Assembly (NCBI GenBank): GCA_903838565.1
Contig: CAILZB010000133.1
Location: 1-64,000, forward strand
Length of the DNA stretch: 64,000 bases
Direction of reading: 5' to 3'
Source: an uncultured beta proteobacterium
GTDB taxonomy: Bacteria; Pseudomonadota; Gammaproteobacteria; Burkholderiales; Burkholderiaceae_C
Below, piece by piece: positions 30,882 through 39,925 of this stretch. The number at the start of each line of letters is the position of its first letter. The first letter of the stretch is position 1. The notes under the pieces were generated by a model, which saw only the letters and a list, made by a program, of their open reading frames with translations, searched no databases and was not told the origin of the DNA. A program made the translations under genes and the position numbers.

Positions 30882-30920
30882 GGCCCGGGCAGCCGGTTCT
30901 CAGAACCTTCTGTCCGGGCC
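30882..30920. terminator. Stem-loop between convergent Nudix and DUF4397 genes
   Basis: GGCCCGG at the left pairs with CCGGGCC at the right, with additional CAG/CTG pairing. A nested GGTTCT-C-AGAACC hairpin sits inside. It is the only structure in the 99-bp convergent gap, so it is a likely bidirectional terminator. Confidence 0.6.
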
Positions 30921-30939
30921 GATGTTCGGGATCGCGGGA

Positions 30940-32307
30940 CTATTGAACCATCAGCGACAGCGGCGACGCTGGTGTTGCTGTCACGTAGTCACCGACGGCA
31001 AACACGGTATAGGTCGTGTTGGGATTCAAGGTGTAGGCGGTGCTGGCCGTGGGCGGAATCAGGTTCGCGTTCAAGGTCGATGACAGCGACAGGTTGACGT
31101 TGCCATAGGCGTTGATGCCGGCGGAGCCATAGGCCGAAGCCGTGCCCGGTGCCACGCCGGTGACCAGCGCCACGCCGTTGGCCACGAGCTTGAGCACGTT
31201 GGCAGAATTGCCGGTGATGCCGTTGATCAGGCGCATCTTGACCAGCGCGGGGTTCAGCGGCGGACGGTTGTCGTCGGTCAGCATCGAGGCCGTGGCACTG
31301 CCGGGCGCGCCGAAGACCAGCAGCGTCATGTCAGCGCCTGCGATCAGGCCGGTCGCTGGCGGGGCAATCGTCGCGCCACCGACGGTGACGCTCAGCGTGC
31401 CGCTGGCGGGTATCAGCGCGTAGTTGCCGAACTGGGGCGCGACGCCGCTGCCGTCCAGATTCGTGCTGCCAGCCGTCGCAGCGACGCTGGTGCCGCCCGA
31501 CACCGCAGAGGCGAGACGCACGCGGGTGCCGGTGTTGCGGAAGGTCGAAAAGCCATTCGCAACCTGCTGCAGCAGCAGGTTGCCATCCAGCAGCGAGCCG
31601 CCCGAGGCGGGTGTCAGCGCCACGGTGGCGACTTGCTGGCTGGTCACGGCCACAGGCATGTTGAGCATGCGCACGTCAGCGGGATTGTTCGACGCCGTGA
31701 CGGTGACGTAGTAGGTGCCCACACCTTCGCTCAGAATGATCGCTTGGCTGTTTCCGTTGATGGAGCCGACGTAGCCGGCGGGTGTGCCACCGCTTGCAAC
31801 GGCGCTGGCGGCCACGTAGATGTCGAGGTTGCCCGCTTCAGGTGCAAAGTCGAGAAAACGCAGCTGGGTGGTTCCGGCCTGCGTAGGAATGGTCCAATCC
31901 TCTGGCAGGGGATACATCTTCAGCACCGAGCCGCCGGTCGCGCCCGACTCAAAGGCCAGCAGCGTGTAGTGCGCACCGCCCACCAGCGTGGGCGTCGAAA
32001 TGGCCAGGCCCGTGCTCGAGCCGGCATCATTGAGCTGCAAGGTGGCAGCGCCCGACGGAGCCGATACATAGGCACTGGTCGCGTTCTGCGCCGTCGCCGT
32101 GGCGGTGGTGATGGCACCGGTGACCCACAGGTCGAGTGAGGCGTGGGTCAGGGTGGCGTTCGCGACCCGAATCGAGGCCGATGAGGTGCTGCTGTGTCCG
32201 CCGCAACCTGAGAGGGACATGCCGAGCGCGACCATGCCGATGGCCGACCACCACTTGAAGTTCTTCATGCCCGGCATGAGAACGGATTTGACATTGGAAA
32301 AATTCAT
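30940..32307 (-). CDS. DUF4397-containing lipoprotein
   Basis: 455 residues with a lipoprotein signal: positive N-terminus, hydrophobic GMVALGMSL and lipobox LSGC followed by Gly/Ser. Two DUF4397-type beta-rich repeats are visible, each starting with an RVANATL- or LRFLDF-like strand and containing a Y-x-V-x-A or YTLLAFE strand: about residues 45-250, then 270-455 (VKMRLINGITG). The composition is rich in Ala, Gly, Thr and Ser, as usual for exported beta proteins. No enzyme motif was seen. It is presumably anchored in the outer membrane or periplasm; function unknown. It is separated from the upstream GGDEF/EAL gene by 190 bp and probably has its own promoter. Confidence 0.8.
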   Translation of the reverse strand: MNFSNVKSVLMPGMKNFKWWSAIGMVALGMSLSGCGGHSSTSSASIRVANATLTHASLDLWVTGAITTATATAQNATSAYVSAPSGAATLQLNDAGSSTGLAISTPTLVGGAHYTLLAFESGATGGSVLKMYPLPEDWTIPTQAGTTQLRFLDFAPEAGNLDIYVAASAVASGGTPAGYVGSINGNSQAIILSEGVGTYYVTVTASNNPADVRMLNMPVAVTSQQVATVALTPASGGSLLDGNLLLQQVANGFSTFRNTGTRVRLASAVSGGTSVAATAGSTNLDGSGVAPQFGNYALIPASGTLSVTVGGATIAPPATGLIAGADMTLLVFGAPGSATASMLTDDNRPPLNPALVKMRLINGITGNSANVLKLVANGVALVTGVAPGTASAYGSAGINAYGNVNLSLSSTLNANLIPPTASTAYTLNPNTTYTVFAVGDYVTATPASPLSLMVQ

Positions 32308-32497
32308 GGTGCTTTCATCTCGTTAAGTTGCATGTGTTGCGGATGCGTGTCGCCGACTCGGAGGATAGACGAAAAAAAGCAGCCTGGGCAAAAAGGCATT
32401 TTCGATCCGACGCTCCGTGGCCGAAGTGAACTCTGGGTAAAGTACTGAAAAGTCGCGCTCGCACAAGGGGAAAAGGCGAATTTTACCGCCTGGCACG

Positions 32498-34453
32498 TCA
32501 CAGCTCGATGTGGTTGGAGAAGGGTTCAAACCGCAGGGGCAGGCTGAGCAGCACCTCGTCCAGCGGCACGGCTCTGGAAAACACATAACCCTGCACTGAA
32601 ATCGGCACGTCCAGCGAGAGCCGGCGCAGCACGTCCAGCTGGCCCGCGTGCTCAACGCCTTCGGCCACGACGGCCAGCTTGAGCGCGTGCGCCATCGCCA
32701 GGATCGCTGCCACCAGCGTGTTGCCCGTCATCAGGCTGACCTCGGTGTCCAGACCGTCAATGAACGACTTGTCGATCTTCAGCACGTTGACCGAAAAACG
32801 CTGCAGGTAGGCCAGACTGGAATAGCCGGTGCCAAAGTCGTCGATGGCCAGCGCGCAGCCCAGCTGGCGCAGGTTCGTCAGGGTCTCGTTCACCTGGTCA
32901 AAGTGACCCAGCAGGATGCTCTCGGTCAGCTCAAGTTCCAGCAAATGCGCGGGCAGCCCCGATTCGGCCAGGGTGCGGGCGATGGTTTGCGGCAGCTTGA
33001 CGTCGCGAAACTGCGCCGCAGAAAGATTCACCGCCACACCCGCATTGGGGAAGCGACCTTGCCAGGCGACACAGGCGTTGCAGGCGTCGCGCAGCACGCG
33101 CAGGCCGATCTCACCGATCAGACCGGCTTTTTCAGCGATCGGAATGAACTGCGCCGGCGACAGTGCGCGCCCGCCGTCGCTCCAGCGCGCCAGCGCCTCG
33201 AAACCCAGTACCCGGCCGTCCTGCAGGTCGACCTTGGGCTGAAAGCACAGCGACAGACCGTGGTTGCTTTCCATACCGGCGCGCAGGCGCTGCTCGATGT
33301 TGAGTCTTTCCACCACGGCGCGCGCCATGTCGGGCGTGAAAAACTGGTAGGAGCCGTGCCCTGTGTCCTTGGCCCGGTACAGCGCCACATCGGCGTTCTT
33401 CAGCAGGTCCTCGCCGCTTTCTCCATCCTGCGGGAAGAACGCGATGCCGATGCTGGCGCTGGTGTGCACCTCGCCTTCAGCCACCATGATCGGTTGAGCC
33501 AGCGCCGCGCCAATGGTTTTCGCCAAGTGCGCCACGTCGCTCGCGGCTTCCACGCTCTCCAGCAGAATGGCGAACTCGTCGCCTCCCAGGCGGCTGACGG
33601 TGTCGGACTCGCGGATGCAGGACTGCAGGATCTGCGCCACCTTGCCCAGCAGCTCGTCGCCGCTGGCGTGACCGTAGCTGTCGTTGATCTGCTTGAAATT
33701 GTCCAGATCGGCCACCAGCACCACCAGCCCATGCTTGCCGCGGCGCGCGCGCCGAATCGCGACCCGGACGCGGTCAAAAAACAGCGAGCGATTCGCCAGG
33801 CCGGTCAAGGTGTCGTAGTACGCGAGCGCGCGCAACTGCTGCTTGGCCTCGATGCGGTCCCTGATGTCGATGAACACGGCGACAAAAAGCGCGCTGCTGT
33901 CGACCTGGCGCAGCGGTGTGATCGTCAGGTCGACCGGCAGCGACTGATCGTCGTTGGTCTTGAGCCAGGCCTCGCCGCTGTAGTTCTTCCAGTGGGCCGC
34001 GCTCGCTTCGGTCGCCAGCTGCTGCAGGCCTTCCTCTGTCGGCCCGACCAGCAGCAGGTCGAGAAAACTCATCTCCTCCAACTGTATGGCCGTGAAACCC
34101 AGCAGCCGGCGCGCCTCGGGATTGGAAAAAGCGATCGCGCCATTGCCATCCACCACCATCACTCCGGCGCCCAGGTGGTCCGTGATGCCGTTGAGCAGCA
34201 CTCCTTGATCGCGAAACAACTTCCCGGTCTTGCGCTGTCGCACCCCCAGCAACAGCACGCCTGTCAGCAGCAGCACCACGGCCAGGTTGACGACCAGGCC
34301 GATTCGGCCCTCCGCCGACTGGCCCAGCCAGTCCAGGCCGCCCAGCAGCCAAGCGGTGGCGATGCCGATCGGCACCAGACTCGGCCAGACATAGCGCCGC
34401 CAGTTCCGACCCTGCCCCGCAGGGTGCCCCGCCGCCTTCAAATCTTGGAACAT
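32498..34453 (-). CDS. Membrane protein with PAS, GGDEF and EAL domains
   Basis: 651 residues. Two N-terminal membrane helices (about 25-43 and 52-70) have almost no periplasmic loop. PAS follows (about 85-205, VMVVDGNGAIAFSNPEARRLLGF), then GGDEF (about 210-375, intact RLGGDEF) and EAL (about 385-640, FEALARW). The EAL catalytic set is complete: VNLSAAQF, LELTESIL, IDDFGTGYSS, VLKIDKSF and VVAEGVEH. It could make or degrade cyclic di-GMP at the membrane, with the PAS domain sensing a cytoplasmic signal. The gene is 64 bp downstream of the ALDH gene on the same strand but appears functionally separate from that operon. Confidence 0.94.
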   Translation of the reverse strand: MFQDLKAAGHPAGQGRNWRRYVWPSLVPIGIATAWLLGGLDWLGQSAEGRIGLVVNLAVVLLLTGVLLLGVRQRKTGKLFRDQGVLLNGITDHLGAGVMVVDGNGAIAFSNPEARRLLGFTAIQLEEMSFLDLLLVGPTEEGLQQLATEASAAHWKNYSGEAWLKTNDDQSLPVDLTITPLRQVDSSALFVAVFIDIRDRIEAKQQLRALAYYDTLTGLANRSLFFDRVRVAIRRARRGKHGLVVLVADLDNFKQINDSYGHASGDELLGKVAQILQSCIRESDTVSRLGGDEFAILLESVEAASDVAHLAKTIGAALAQPIMVAEGEVHTSASIGIAFFPQDGESGEDLLKNADVALYRAKDTGHGSYQFFTPDMARAVVERLNIEQRLRAGMESNHGLSLCFQPKVDLQDGRVLGFEALARWSDGGRALSPAQFIPIAEKAGLIGEIGLRVLRDACNACVAWQGRFPNAGVAVNLSAAQFRDVKLPQTIARTLAESGLPAHLLELELTESILLGHFDQVNETLTNLRQLGCALAIDDFGTGYSSLAYLQRFSVNVLKIDKSFIDGLDTEVSLMTGNTLVAAILAMAHALKLAVVAEGVEHAGQLDVLRRLSLDVPISVQGYVFSRAVPLDEVLLSLPLRFEPFSNHIEL

Positions 34454-34517
34454 CAGGAGACCCGTTGCTGTGTTGCGCGATTATGGTGGCTGCGGGCTTG
34501 GCGCGCGCGCGGCTCCG

Positions 34518-35900
34518 TCAGGCCTGGCGCAGATGCCAGGCTTTCGGTCGGGTGAAGGTGGCGATGCCGTAGGTGGACAGCGTCAGGCCCACTCCGGAGT
34601 CGCCGTGTCCGCTCCAGGGCAGGCGCGGACTGACGCGGTCGCAGCAGTTCCAGTAGACGCTGCCCGCGTTCACCTGCGCCAGCAGCGCCTTGGCGCGCGC
34701 TTCGTCGGGCGTGAACATGCCAGCGGTCAGGCCGTAGCGCGTGTCGTTCATGAGCTGCAGCGCCTGCGCGTCGCCCGACACCTTCTGGATGCCGATGACG
34801 GGGCCGAAGCTTTCCTCGCGCATCAGCTCCATGCTGTGATTCACCTCGGTGAAGACCGTGGGCGCAAACCAGTTGCCCGGACCGGGAAGCCGCGTGCCGC
34901 CGATGCGCAGCGTCGCGCCCTTGGCCAGCGCGTCCGCCACCTGGGCCTCGAGCACCGCCAGCTGCGGCGCGCGCGTGACGGCGCCGATGTAAGTGTCTTC
35001 CGCCATCGGGTCGCCGACCTTGAAGCCGCGCACCGTGTCCACAAAGGCCGCACAGAACGCGTCGTAAATCTTCTCGTGCACGTAGATGCGCTCGACCGAG
35101 CAGCAGCTCTGTCCGGTGTTGTACATGGCGCCGTCGGCGAGCGACTCGGCCGCGTTCTTCACGTTGGCGTCTTCACACACATAGGTCGGGTCCTTGCCGC
35201 CGAGCTCCAGCTGCAGCTTGACCATGCGCGGGCCCAGGGCCTGGGCGATCTTCGCGCCGGTGGCGTAGGAACCGGTGAAGAACAGGCCGTCGATTCTTTG
35301 CGCCTGCAGCGCCGCGCCGACCTCGCCGCCGCCGACCACGGCAATGAACACGTCCTTGGGAATGCCCGCAGCGTGCAGCAACCGCGCCATCGCCAGCCCC
35401 GTGAGCGTGGCGTATTCGGAAGGCTTGTAGAGCACGGCGTTGCCGGTGAGCAGCGCCGGCACATAGACGTTGGCGCCGACAAACCAGGGGTAGTTCCAGG
35501 CCGAGATGTTCACCACCACGCCCAGCGGGATGTGCTGGATCTGCTCGGTCATGCCACCCTCGGCGTAGACGGTCTCGGTGGCCAGCTGCGCGTCCACTTC
35601 CTTCAGGAAGAAGTCGATGCGACCCAGCAGACCATTGAGTTCGTTGCGCGACATCTTGATGGGCTTGCCGGTCTCGCCGGTCATCGTCGCAGCCAGCGTC
35701 TCCAGTTCGGCCACCACGCCGGCGCGAAAACGCGCGATGCAGGCCTTGCGCTCGGCCAAGGGCACGGCATTCCAGCCTGGCTGGGCAGCGCGCGCTGCGG
35801 CGGCCTTGGCGGCGACCGAAGCCGCGTCGTCGGCCGGCACCTGCGTGATGAGCGCTGCGGTGGCAGGGTTGTGGATGGGGAGTGTGTTCATGGGATTCAT
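34518..35900 (-). CDS. NAD(P)-dependent aldehyde dehydrogenase
   Basis: 460 residues from the ATG at 35900, or 457 from 35891, whose AAGGA is better spaced. ALDH superfamily features: ISAWNYPWF near the cofactor site, KPSEYATLTGL, the active-site glutamate in LELGGKDP and the nucleophile cysteine in YNTGQSCCSVERI. The ATG at 35900 overlaps the stop of the gamma-glutamyl hydrolase gene. In the operon with a GS-like ligase, iron alcohol dehydrogenase and gamma-glutamyl hydrolase it would oxidise a gamma-glutamyl-aminoaldehyde. Acetaldehyde or phosphonoacetaldehyde from the neighbouring AEP pathway is an alternative substrate. Confidence 0.9.
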   Translation of the reverse strand: MNPMNTLPIHNPATAALITQVPADDAASVAAKAAAARAAQPGWNAVPLAERKACIARFRAGVVAELETLAATMTGETGKPIKMSRNELNGLLGRIDFFLKEVDAQLATETVYAEGGMTEQIQHIPLGVVVNISAWNYPWFVGANVYVPALLTGNAVLYKPSEYATLTGLAMARLLHAAGIPKDVFIAVVGGGEVGAALQAQRIDGLFFTGSYATGAKIAQALGPRMVKLQLELGGKDPTYVCEDANVKNAAESLADGAMYNTGQSCCSVERIYVHEKIYDAFCAAFVDTVRGFKVGDPMAEDTYIGAVTRAPQLAVLEAQVADALAKGATLRIGGTRLPGPGNWFAPTVFTEVNHSMELMREESFGPVIGIQKVSGDAQALQLMNDTRYGLTAGMFTPDEARAKALLAQVNAGSVYWNCCDRVSPRLPWSGHGDSGVGLTLSTYGIATFTRPKAWHLRQA

Positions 35901-36688
35901 TCCTTATTCGATTTGGCGGCCTGGGCCGCGTTCAAGAAGTCCTGCAGCAGCGGCGTGTCATCCAGCGTTCCGAGATCGCTGCGGTGGAACTCCGGGTGCC
36001 ACTGCACCGCCGCAACATAGGCGGGGCCGGTGTGGCGGATCGCTTCGATCATGCCGTCGTCGGGGCAGCGCGCCTCGACCACGAAACCTGCCGCCAGGTC
36101 CTTGATGCCCTGGTGGTGGATGCTGTTGATCTTCGGGCTCACGGCGGCGGCCAGCAGCTCGCTCAGGCGCGTGTTGGGCACGATGTCCAGGCCGTGAAAA
36201 TTCAGGTCGTAGCTGTCGGCGTCTCTGTGCACCAGCGCGTCAGGCCGCTGCGTTCCGATGTCCTGCAACAGCGTTCCGCCAAAGGCCACATTGATCAGCT
36301 GCAGCCCGCGACAGACGCCGAACACCGGCTTGCCGGCGGCGACGAAGGCGCGCACCAGCGCCTGCTCGTAGACGTCGCGGATGCGGTCGCCGCCCCAGCG
36401 CTCCTGCAACGGAGCCTCGCCGTAACTGCCTGGCCAGACGTCGGCGCCGCCATGCAGCACCAGCCCGTCGAGCCAACGCGCGTAGTCGTCCAGATGCACT
36501 TCGGGTGGCGCGGCTTGCCCTGCGGGCGAAGGGATCATCACCGGCAGCGCGCCACCCGACATGACCCAGTGCGCCATCGACTGCTCGATGTACTGCAGCG
36601 TCTTCTTGGCAAAGACCGCGCGGTTCGGATCCGGGTACAGGAAGCAGGCGCTGATGCCGATTTTCAGGCGCGTACGTGCGGACGTCAT
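35897..36688 (-). CDS. Class I glutamine amidotransferase-like gamma-glutamyl hydrolase (PuuD family)
   Basis: 263 residues from the ATG at 36688, which is preceded by a strong GGAGGTG ribosome-binding site; an upstream in-frame ATG lacks one. The triad is visible: nucleophile cysteine in FGVCRGLQLIN, histidine and glutamate in VQWHPEFH. LDGLVLHGGADVWPGSYGE is the oxyanion-side motif seen in PuuD-like enzymes. PuuD releases the amine product from a gamma-glutamyl amide, here probably gamma-glutamyl-glycine or -GABA. It is translationally coupled to the downstream ALDH gene and separated from the upstream alcohol dehydrogenase by a 180-bp spacer with strong palindromes. Confidence 0.88.
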   Translation of the reverse strand: MTSARTRLKIGISACFLYPDPNRAVFAKKTLQYIEQSMAHWVMSGGALPVMIPSPAGQAAPPEVHLDDYARWLDGLVLHGGADVWPGSYGEAPLQERWGGDRIRDVYEQALVRAFVAAGKPVFGVCRGLQLINVAFGGTLLQDIGTQRPDALVHRDADSYDLNFHGLDIVPNTRLSELLAAAVSPKINSIHHQGIKDLAAGFVVEARCPDDGMIEAIRHTGPAYVAAVQWHPEFHRSDLGTLDDTPLLQDFLNAAQAAKSNKE

Positions 36689-36741
36689 GACACCTCCTTC
36701 AACGCGAGGCAATTTTCCGACGGGCCGCCCCTAGGAAGATT

Positions 36742-36795
36742 AGCCCCCTTGGGGCTGAGTCCCGAGGGTCCCAGACTGCCTAGGCAGTCTGGGAC
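36742..36795. terminator. Tandem hairpins inside the ADH / PuuD spacer, including a 28-bp perfect palindrome
   Basis: AGCCCC-CTT-GGGGCT (36742-36756) is followed by a perfect palindrome at 36768-36795, whose half-site is GTCCCAGACTGCCT. The palindrome has no loop, so it could be a protein-binding site, an attenuator or a mobile-repeat remnant. Being inside an operon it should reduce read-through into puuD-like/ALDH. Confidence 0.5.
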
Positions 36796-36868
36796 GGGAC
36801 GAAGAGACCTTGCCTCCGGCATGGTCCTGTCCAGTGCAGCACACGCAGTGGCAAGCGTGGGGGTCATA

Positions 36869-38002
36869 TCACATGGCTTCTTTGAACAGGCGCTCGAAAT
36901 CCGCCGCAGTGCAGGGCCGCGGATTGGTCTGGTGGCAGATGTCGGCCGTGGCGATCTGCACCAGGCGCGCCAGCTGCTCGGGCTTGACGCCGTGCGCCGC
37001 CAAGCCGCCCTGGATGCCGACGCTGGCCTTGAGTGCTTTCAGCCAGGGCACGAGCGCTGCGCCACCGTCGGCGACCTTGCACACGTGCGCCAGTTCGTCG
37101 AACTTGGCCGGCGCGGCCTGGTAGTTCCAGGCCAGCACGGTGTCGATCATGAGCGCGTTCGCCAGTCCATGGTGCAGGTCGCAGACGGCGCCCAGCGCAT
37201 GAGCGCAGGAGTGCACCGCGCCCAGGTCCTTCTGGAAGGCGATCGCGCCCATCATGGATGACATCATCATGTCGCTTCGCGCCTGCAGGTTGCCGGGTTC
37301 CTGCACCGCGGTGAGCAAGGCGGCGGCTGCGATGCGCGTGCCTTCGAGGGCGATGCCGTCGCACAGCGGGTGGTAGGCGGGCGACAGATAGCTCTCGATG
37401 TTGTGCGTGAGCGCGTCCATGCCGGTGGCCGCAGTCACTGCCGCTGGCAGGCCCAGCGTCAACTCCGGGTCGGCGAAGACGCACTTGGCCAGGATCTTGG
37501 GGCTGAAGACAACGCGCTTCAGATGCGTGTCGTTCTCGCTCACGACGCTGGAGCGGCCCACTTCGGAGCCGGTGCCCGAGGTCGTGGGCAGCGCCACGAA
37601 ATACGGCAAGGGATTCACGATCGGCCGCACCTGCGGGTGGTCCCACACGTATTCCAGGATGTCGCCATCGTGCGTGGCTGCAATGCCCACGACCTTGGCC
37701 ACATCGAGCGCGGCGCCGCCGCCAAAACCGATGATGCAGTCGGCACCGTGGGCCTTGTAGGCCGCGGCGCCGTCCATCACCTGGGCGCAGGTGGGGTTGC
37801 CGAAGACACCGCTGAACACCGCCACCTCCAGGCCGGCGAGATGCGTCTGGAACTCGGCCAGCACGGGCAGCGCGCCCAGCGCCCGGTCGGTGACGATCAG
37901 TGGGCGTTTCAGGCCTTGGCCCAGCAGGTGGGCCGCCACCCGCTTGCGAGCACCGGCGCCGAATTGGATGGGCGTGGGAAAGGAGAAGGATGTGATGCTC
38001 AT
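36869..38002 (-). CDS. Iron-containing alcohol dehydrogenase
   Basis: 377 residues of the Fe-ADH family. The NAD-binding region carries IIGFGGGAALDVAKVVG and ALPTTSGTGSEVG. The metal-binding histidines lie in the segment from AVHSCAHALGAVCDLHHGLAN, with the upstream aspartate in DPELTLGLP. Its ATG overlaps the GNAT stop (ATGA). Within the gamma-glutamyl operon the expected job is oxidation of a gamma-glutamyl amino-alcohol to the aldehyde, replacing the flavin oxidase PuuB of the putrescine pathway. Alternatively it may interconvert acetaldehyde and ethanol arising from phosphonoacetaldehyde hydrolysis. Confidence 0.9.
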   Translation of the reverse strand: MSITSFSFPTPIQFGAGARKRVAAHLLGQGLKRPLIVTDRALGALPVLAEFQTHLAGLEVAVFSGVFGNPTCAQVMDGAAAYKAHGADCIIGFGGGAALDVAKVVGIAATHDGDILEYVWDHPQVRPIVNPLPYFVALPTTSGTGSEVGRSSVVSENDTHLKRVVFSPKILAKCVFADPELTLGLPAAVTAATGMDALTHNIESYLSPAYHPLCDGIALEGTRIAAAALLTAVQEPGNLQARSDMMMSSMMGAIAFQKDLGAVHSCAHALGAVCDLHHGLANALMIDTVLAWNYQAAPAKFDELAHVCKVADGGAALVPWLKALKASVGIQGGLAAHGVKPEQLARLVQIATADICHQTNPRPCTAADFERLFKEAM

Positions 38003-38520
38003 GATGGGTTAAGGTGTAGAAATAAATGGTTCTTGTCGAATCTTTGACCGCCCAACTGGATCGCGCCGGGCTCGACGCCCCAGCACTGGAAGCCCAGATT
38101 CAGGTACAGACTCTCGGCCGCCACATTGCCCCGCGTCACGGTCAGCAGCAGCAGTTCCAGTCCGACATTTCGGGCATGTTCCAGCAGCGTGTGCAACAGC
38201 ATCCTGGCAATACCGCGGCGCGCAAATTCAGGCGCCACAAACATGCCGATTATCAACCCCTTGTGCCTGACCTTGAGCCGCGCATCGCGCTCCAGGCCGA
38301 CCACCCCGACCAGCCGGTTGTCGACCAAGGCACCCCAGACGCAGCAGGACGAATCGTTTCCCAGGCGCTGCGCGGCGCTGGCCAGCGGCTTGAGCGACTC
38401 CTCCTCGAAACTGGAGGTGAATGCTTCGGGATGGTCGTGAAAAGCGCGCAGCCGCAGCGCCCGGTAGGGCTCGGCGTCGCTGCTTGTGAGGCGGCGGATC
38501 AGGATGTCAGATGATTTCAA
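37999..38520 (-). CDS. GNAT family N-acetyltransferase
   Basis: 173 residues. The acetyl-CoA-binding motif is GMFVAPEFARRGIARMLL (R-x-x-G-x-A type), preceded by the beta-4 strand LIIGMFV and followed by the beta-5 region LELLLLTVTRGN. A motif D-like end (AAESLYLNLGFQCWGVEP) completes the fold. It overlaps the GS-like gene by 14 bp and the alcohol dehydrogenase by 4 bp, so it belongs to the same operon. It might acetylate an amine substrate or a toxic intermediate; this is inference only. Confidence 0.9.
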   Translation of the reverse strand: MKSSDILIRRLTSSDAEPYRALRLRAFHDHPEAFTSSFEEESLKPLASAAQRLGNDSSCCVWGALVDNRLVGVVGLERDARLKVRHKGLIIGMFVAPEFARRGIARMLLHTLLEHARNVGLELLLLTVTRGNVAAESLYLNLGFQCWGVEPGAIQLGGQRFDKNHLFLHLNPS

Positions 38521-39889
38521 AATAGCGTTTCATCTCCCAGTCGGTGACGCCATCGAGCCACTGGCGCCACTCCCAGTCGCGGGTGGCTGAAAAATGATCG
38601 ACGAAGCCGTCGCCCAGCCAGTCGCGGGCGATCGTGGACTGCTGGAAATTGCGCGTGGTTTCGATCAGCGTGCGCGGCGCGCGGGCCATGTTCTCCGCGC
38701 CGACGTTGGTGCCGGTGATGGGCGGCGCCGTGAGCTTGAGGCCTTTCTCCACGCCGTCCAGGCCCGCGGCGATCACCGCCGCCATCGCCAGGTAGGGATT
38801 CACGTCGGCGCCGGGGCAGCGCGTCTCCAGCCGCGTGGCTTTGGGGCTGCCGGCGATCACGCGAAAGCTCGCGGTGCGGTTGTCGATGCCCCAAGTCGGC
38901 TTGACCGGCGCCCAGAAGCCATCGACCAGACGCTTGTAGCTGTTGATGGTGGGCCAGATCATGGGCGCAAACTCCATCATGCACGCTACCTGTCCGGCGA
39001 GGTAGCTCTCGAACAGCTTGCTCATCTTGCGCGGGTTTTTCGCGTCGTAGAACAGGTTGGTCTTGCCGTCCGACAGGCTCTGGTGGATGTGGCCGCTGCA
39101 GCCGGGCAGCTTCTGGTCCGGCTTGGCCATGAAGCTGGGCATGATGCCAAAACCGGAGGCGATTTCCTTGGTACCGGTCTTGAACAATATGGCGCGATCC
39201 GCCTGCTCCAGCGCCTCGCTGAAGCCGATCGCCGCCTCGTACACGCCGGGGCCGGTCTCCGTGTGCAGGCCTTCGATGGGGACGCCAAAGGCCAGCATTT
39301 CGTCCATCAGGGTATTGAAGAACTCGCGGTTCTGGTTCATGCGCAACAGCGAATAACCGAACATGCCGGGCGTGAGCTGCTCCGGGCCCACGCCCTTTTT
39401 CGCGGCCCAGCTCTGCGGCGTTTCCAGGAAGTTGAACCACTCGAACTCCATGCCGGTCATGACTTGGAAGCCCATTTTCTCGGCGCGCTTGAGCACGCGC
39501 TTCAAGGTCTGGCGCGGGCACTGCGCGTGGGCCGTGCCGTCGGCATTCACGAACTCTCCCAGGAAGAAGGGCACGCCCTCGTCCCAGGGCACGTGGCGCG
39601 CGGTGTTCAGGTCCAGGCGCGCGAGCGCGTCCGGGAAACCGTGCTGCCAGCCGGTGGCCGTGGTGTTGTCGTAGGTCTGGTCCATCATGTCCCAGCCCAG
39701 CACCACGTCGCAAAAACCGAAGCCGCCGCCGGGATAGGGCTCGGCTGCCCCCAGGAACTTGTCGCGATGCAGGTACTTGCCGCGCAGCACGCCGTCAATG
39801 TCGCTCACCGCGACCTTGACCTTGGGCGCGCCCGACTTCCGGATCGCCGCCACCGCGGGGTGCAGCTTGCTCGTTGTCTTTGTTGCCAC
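38507..39889 (-). CDS. Glutamine-synthetase-like gamma-glutamyl-amine ligase (PuuA/GlnA4-type)
   Basis: 460 residues from a GTG at 39889 preceded by AAGGAG 5 nt away; an in-frame ATG at 39907 would add six residues and place that SD inside the coding sequence. Glutamine-synthetase catalytic features: MTGMEFEWFNF (metal ligands), HTETGPGVYEAAI, GCSGHIHQSL (catalytic histidine loop) and NRTASFRV...ETRCPGADVNPYLAMA. The family includes enzymes that join glutamate to putrescine, ethanolamine or other amines using ATP. Co-occurrence with an alcohol dehydrogenase, ALDH and PuuD-type hydrolase favours an amino-alcohol. The first gene of the block after phnW; a repeat-type hairpin separates them. Confidence 0.88.
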   Translation of the reverse strand: MATKTTSKLHPAVAAIRKSGAPKVKVAVSDIDGVLRGKYLHRDKFLGAAEPYPGGGFGFCDVVLGWDMMDQTYDNTTATGWQHGFPDALARLDLNTARHVPWDEGVPFFLGEFVNADGTAHAQCPRQTLKRVLKRAEKMGFQVMTGMEFEWFNFLETPQSWAAKKGVGPEQLTPGMFGYSLLRMNQNREFFNTLMDEMLAFGVPIEGLHTETGPGVYEAAIGFSEALEQADRAILFKTGTKEIASGFGIMPSFMAKPDQKLPGCSGHIHQSLSDGKTNLFYDAKNPRKMSKLFESYLAGQVACMMEFAPMIWPTINSYKRLVDGFWAPVKPTWGIDNRTASFRVIAGSPKATRLETRCPGADVNPYLAMAAVIAAGLDGVEKGLKLTAPPITGTNVGAENMARAPRTLIETTRNFQQSTIARDWLGDGFVDHFSATRDWEWRQWLDGVTDWEMKRYFEII

Positions 39890-39925
39890 GTTGTTCTCCT
39901 TGTTCATTGCCGCCTGGGTTCTACG

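Noticed and set aside
32340..32400. A/T-run structure downstream of the second GGDEF/EAL gene as an intrinsic terminator
   Set aside because: A T-run is present on the minus strand, but the preceding stem is only about 3 bp, too weak to call.
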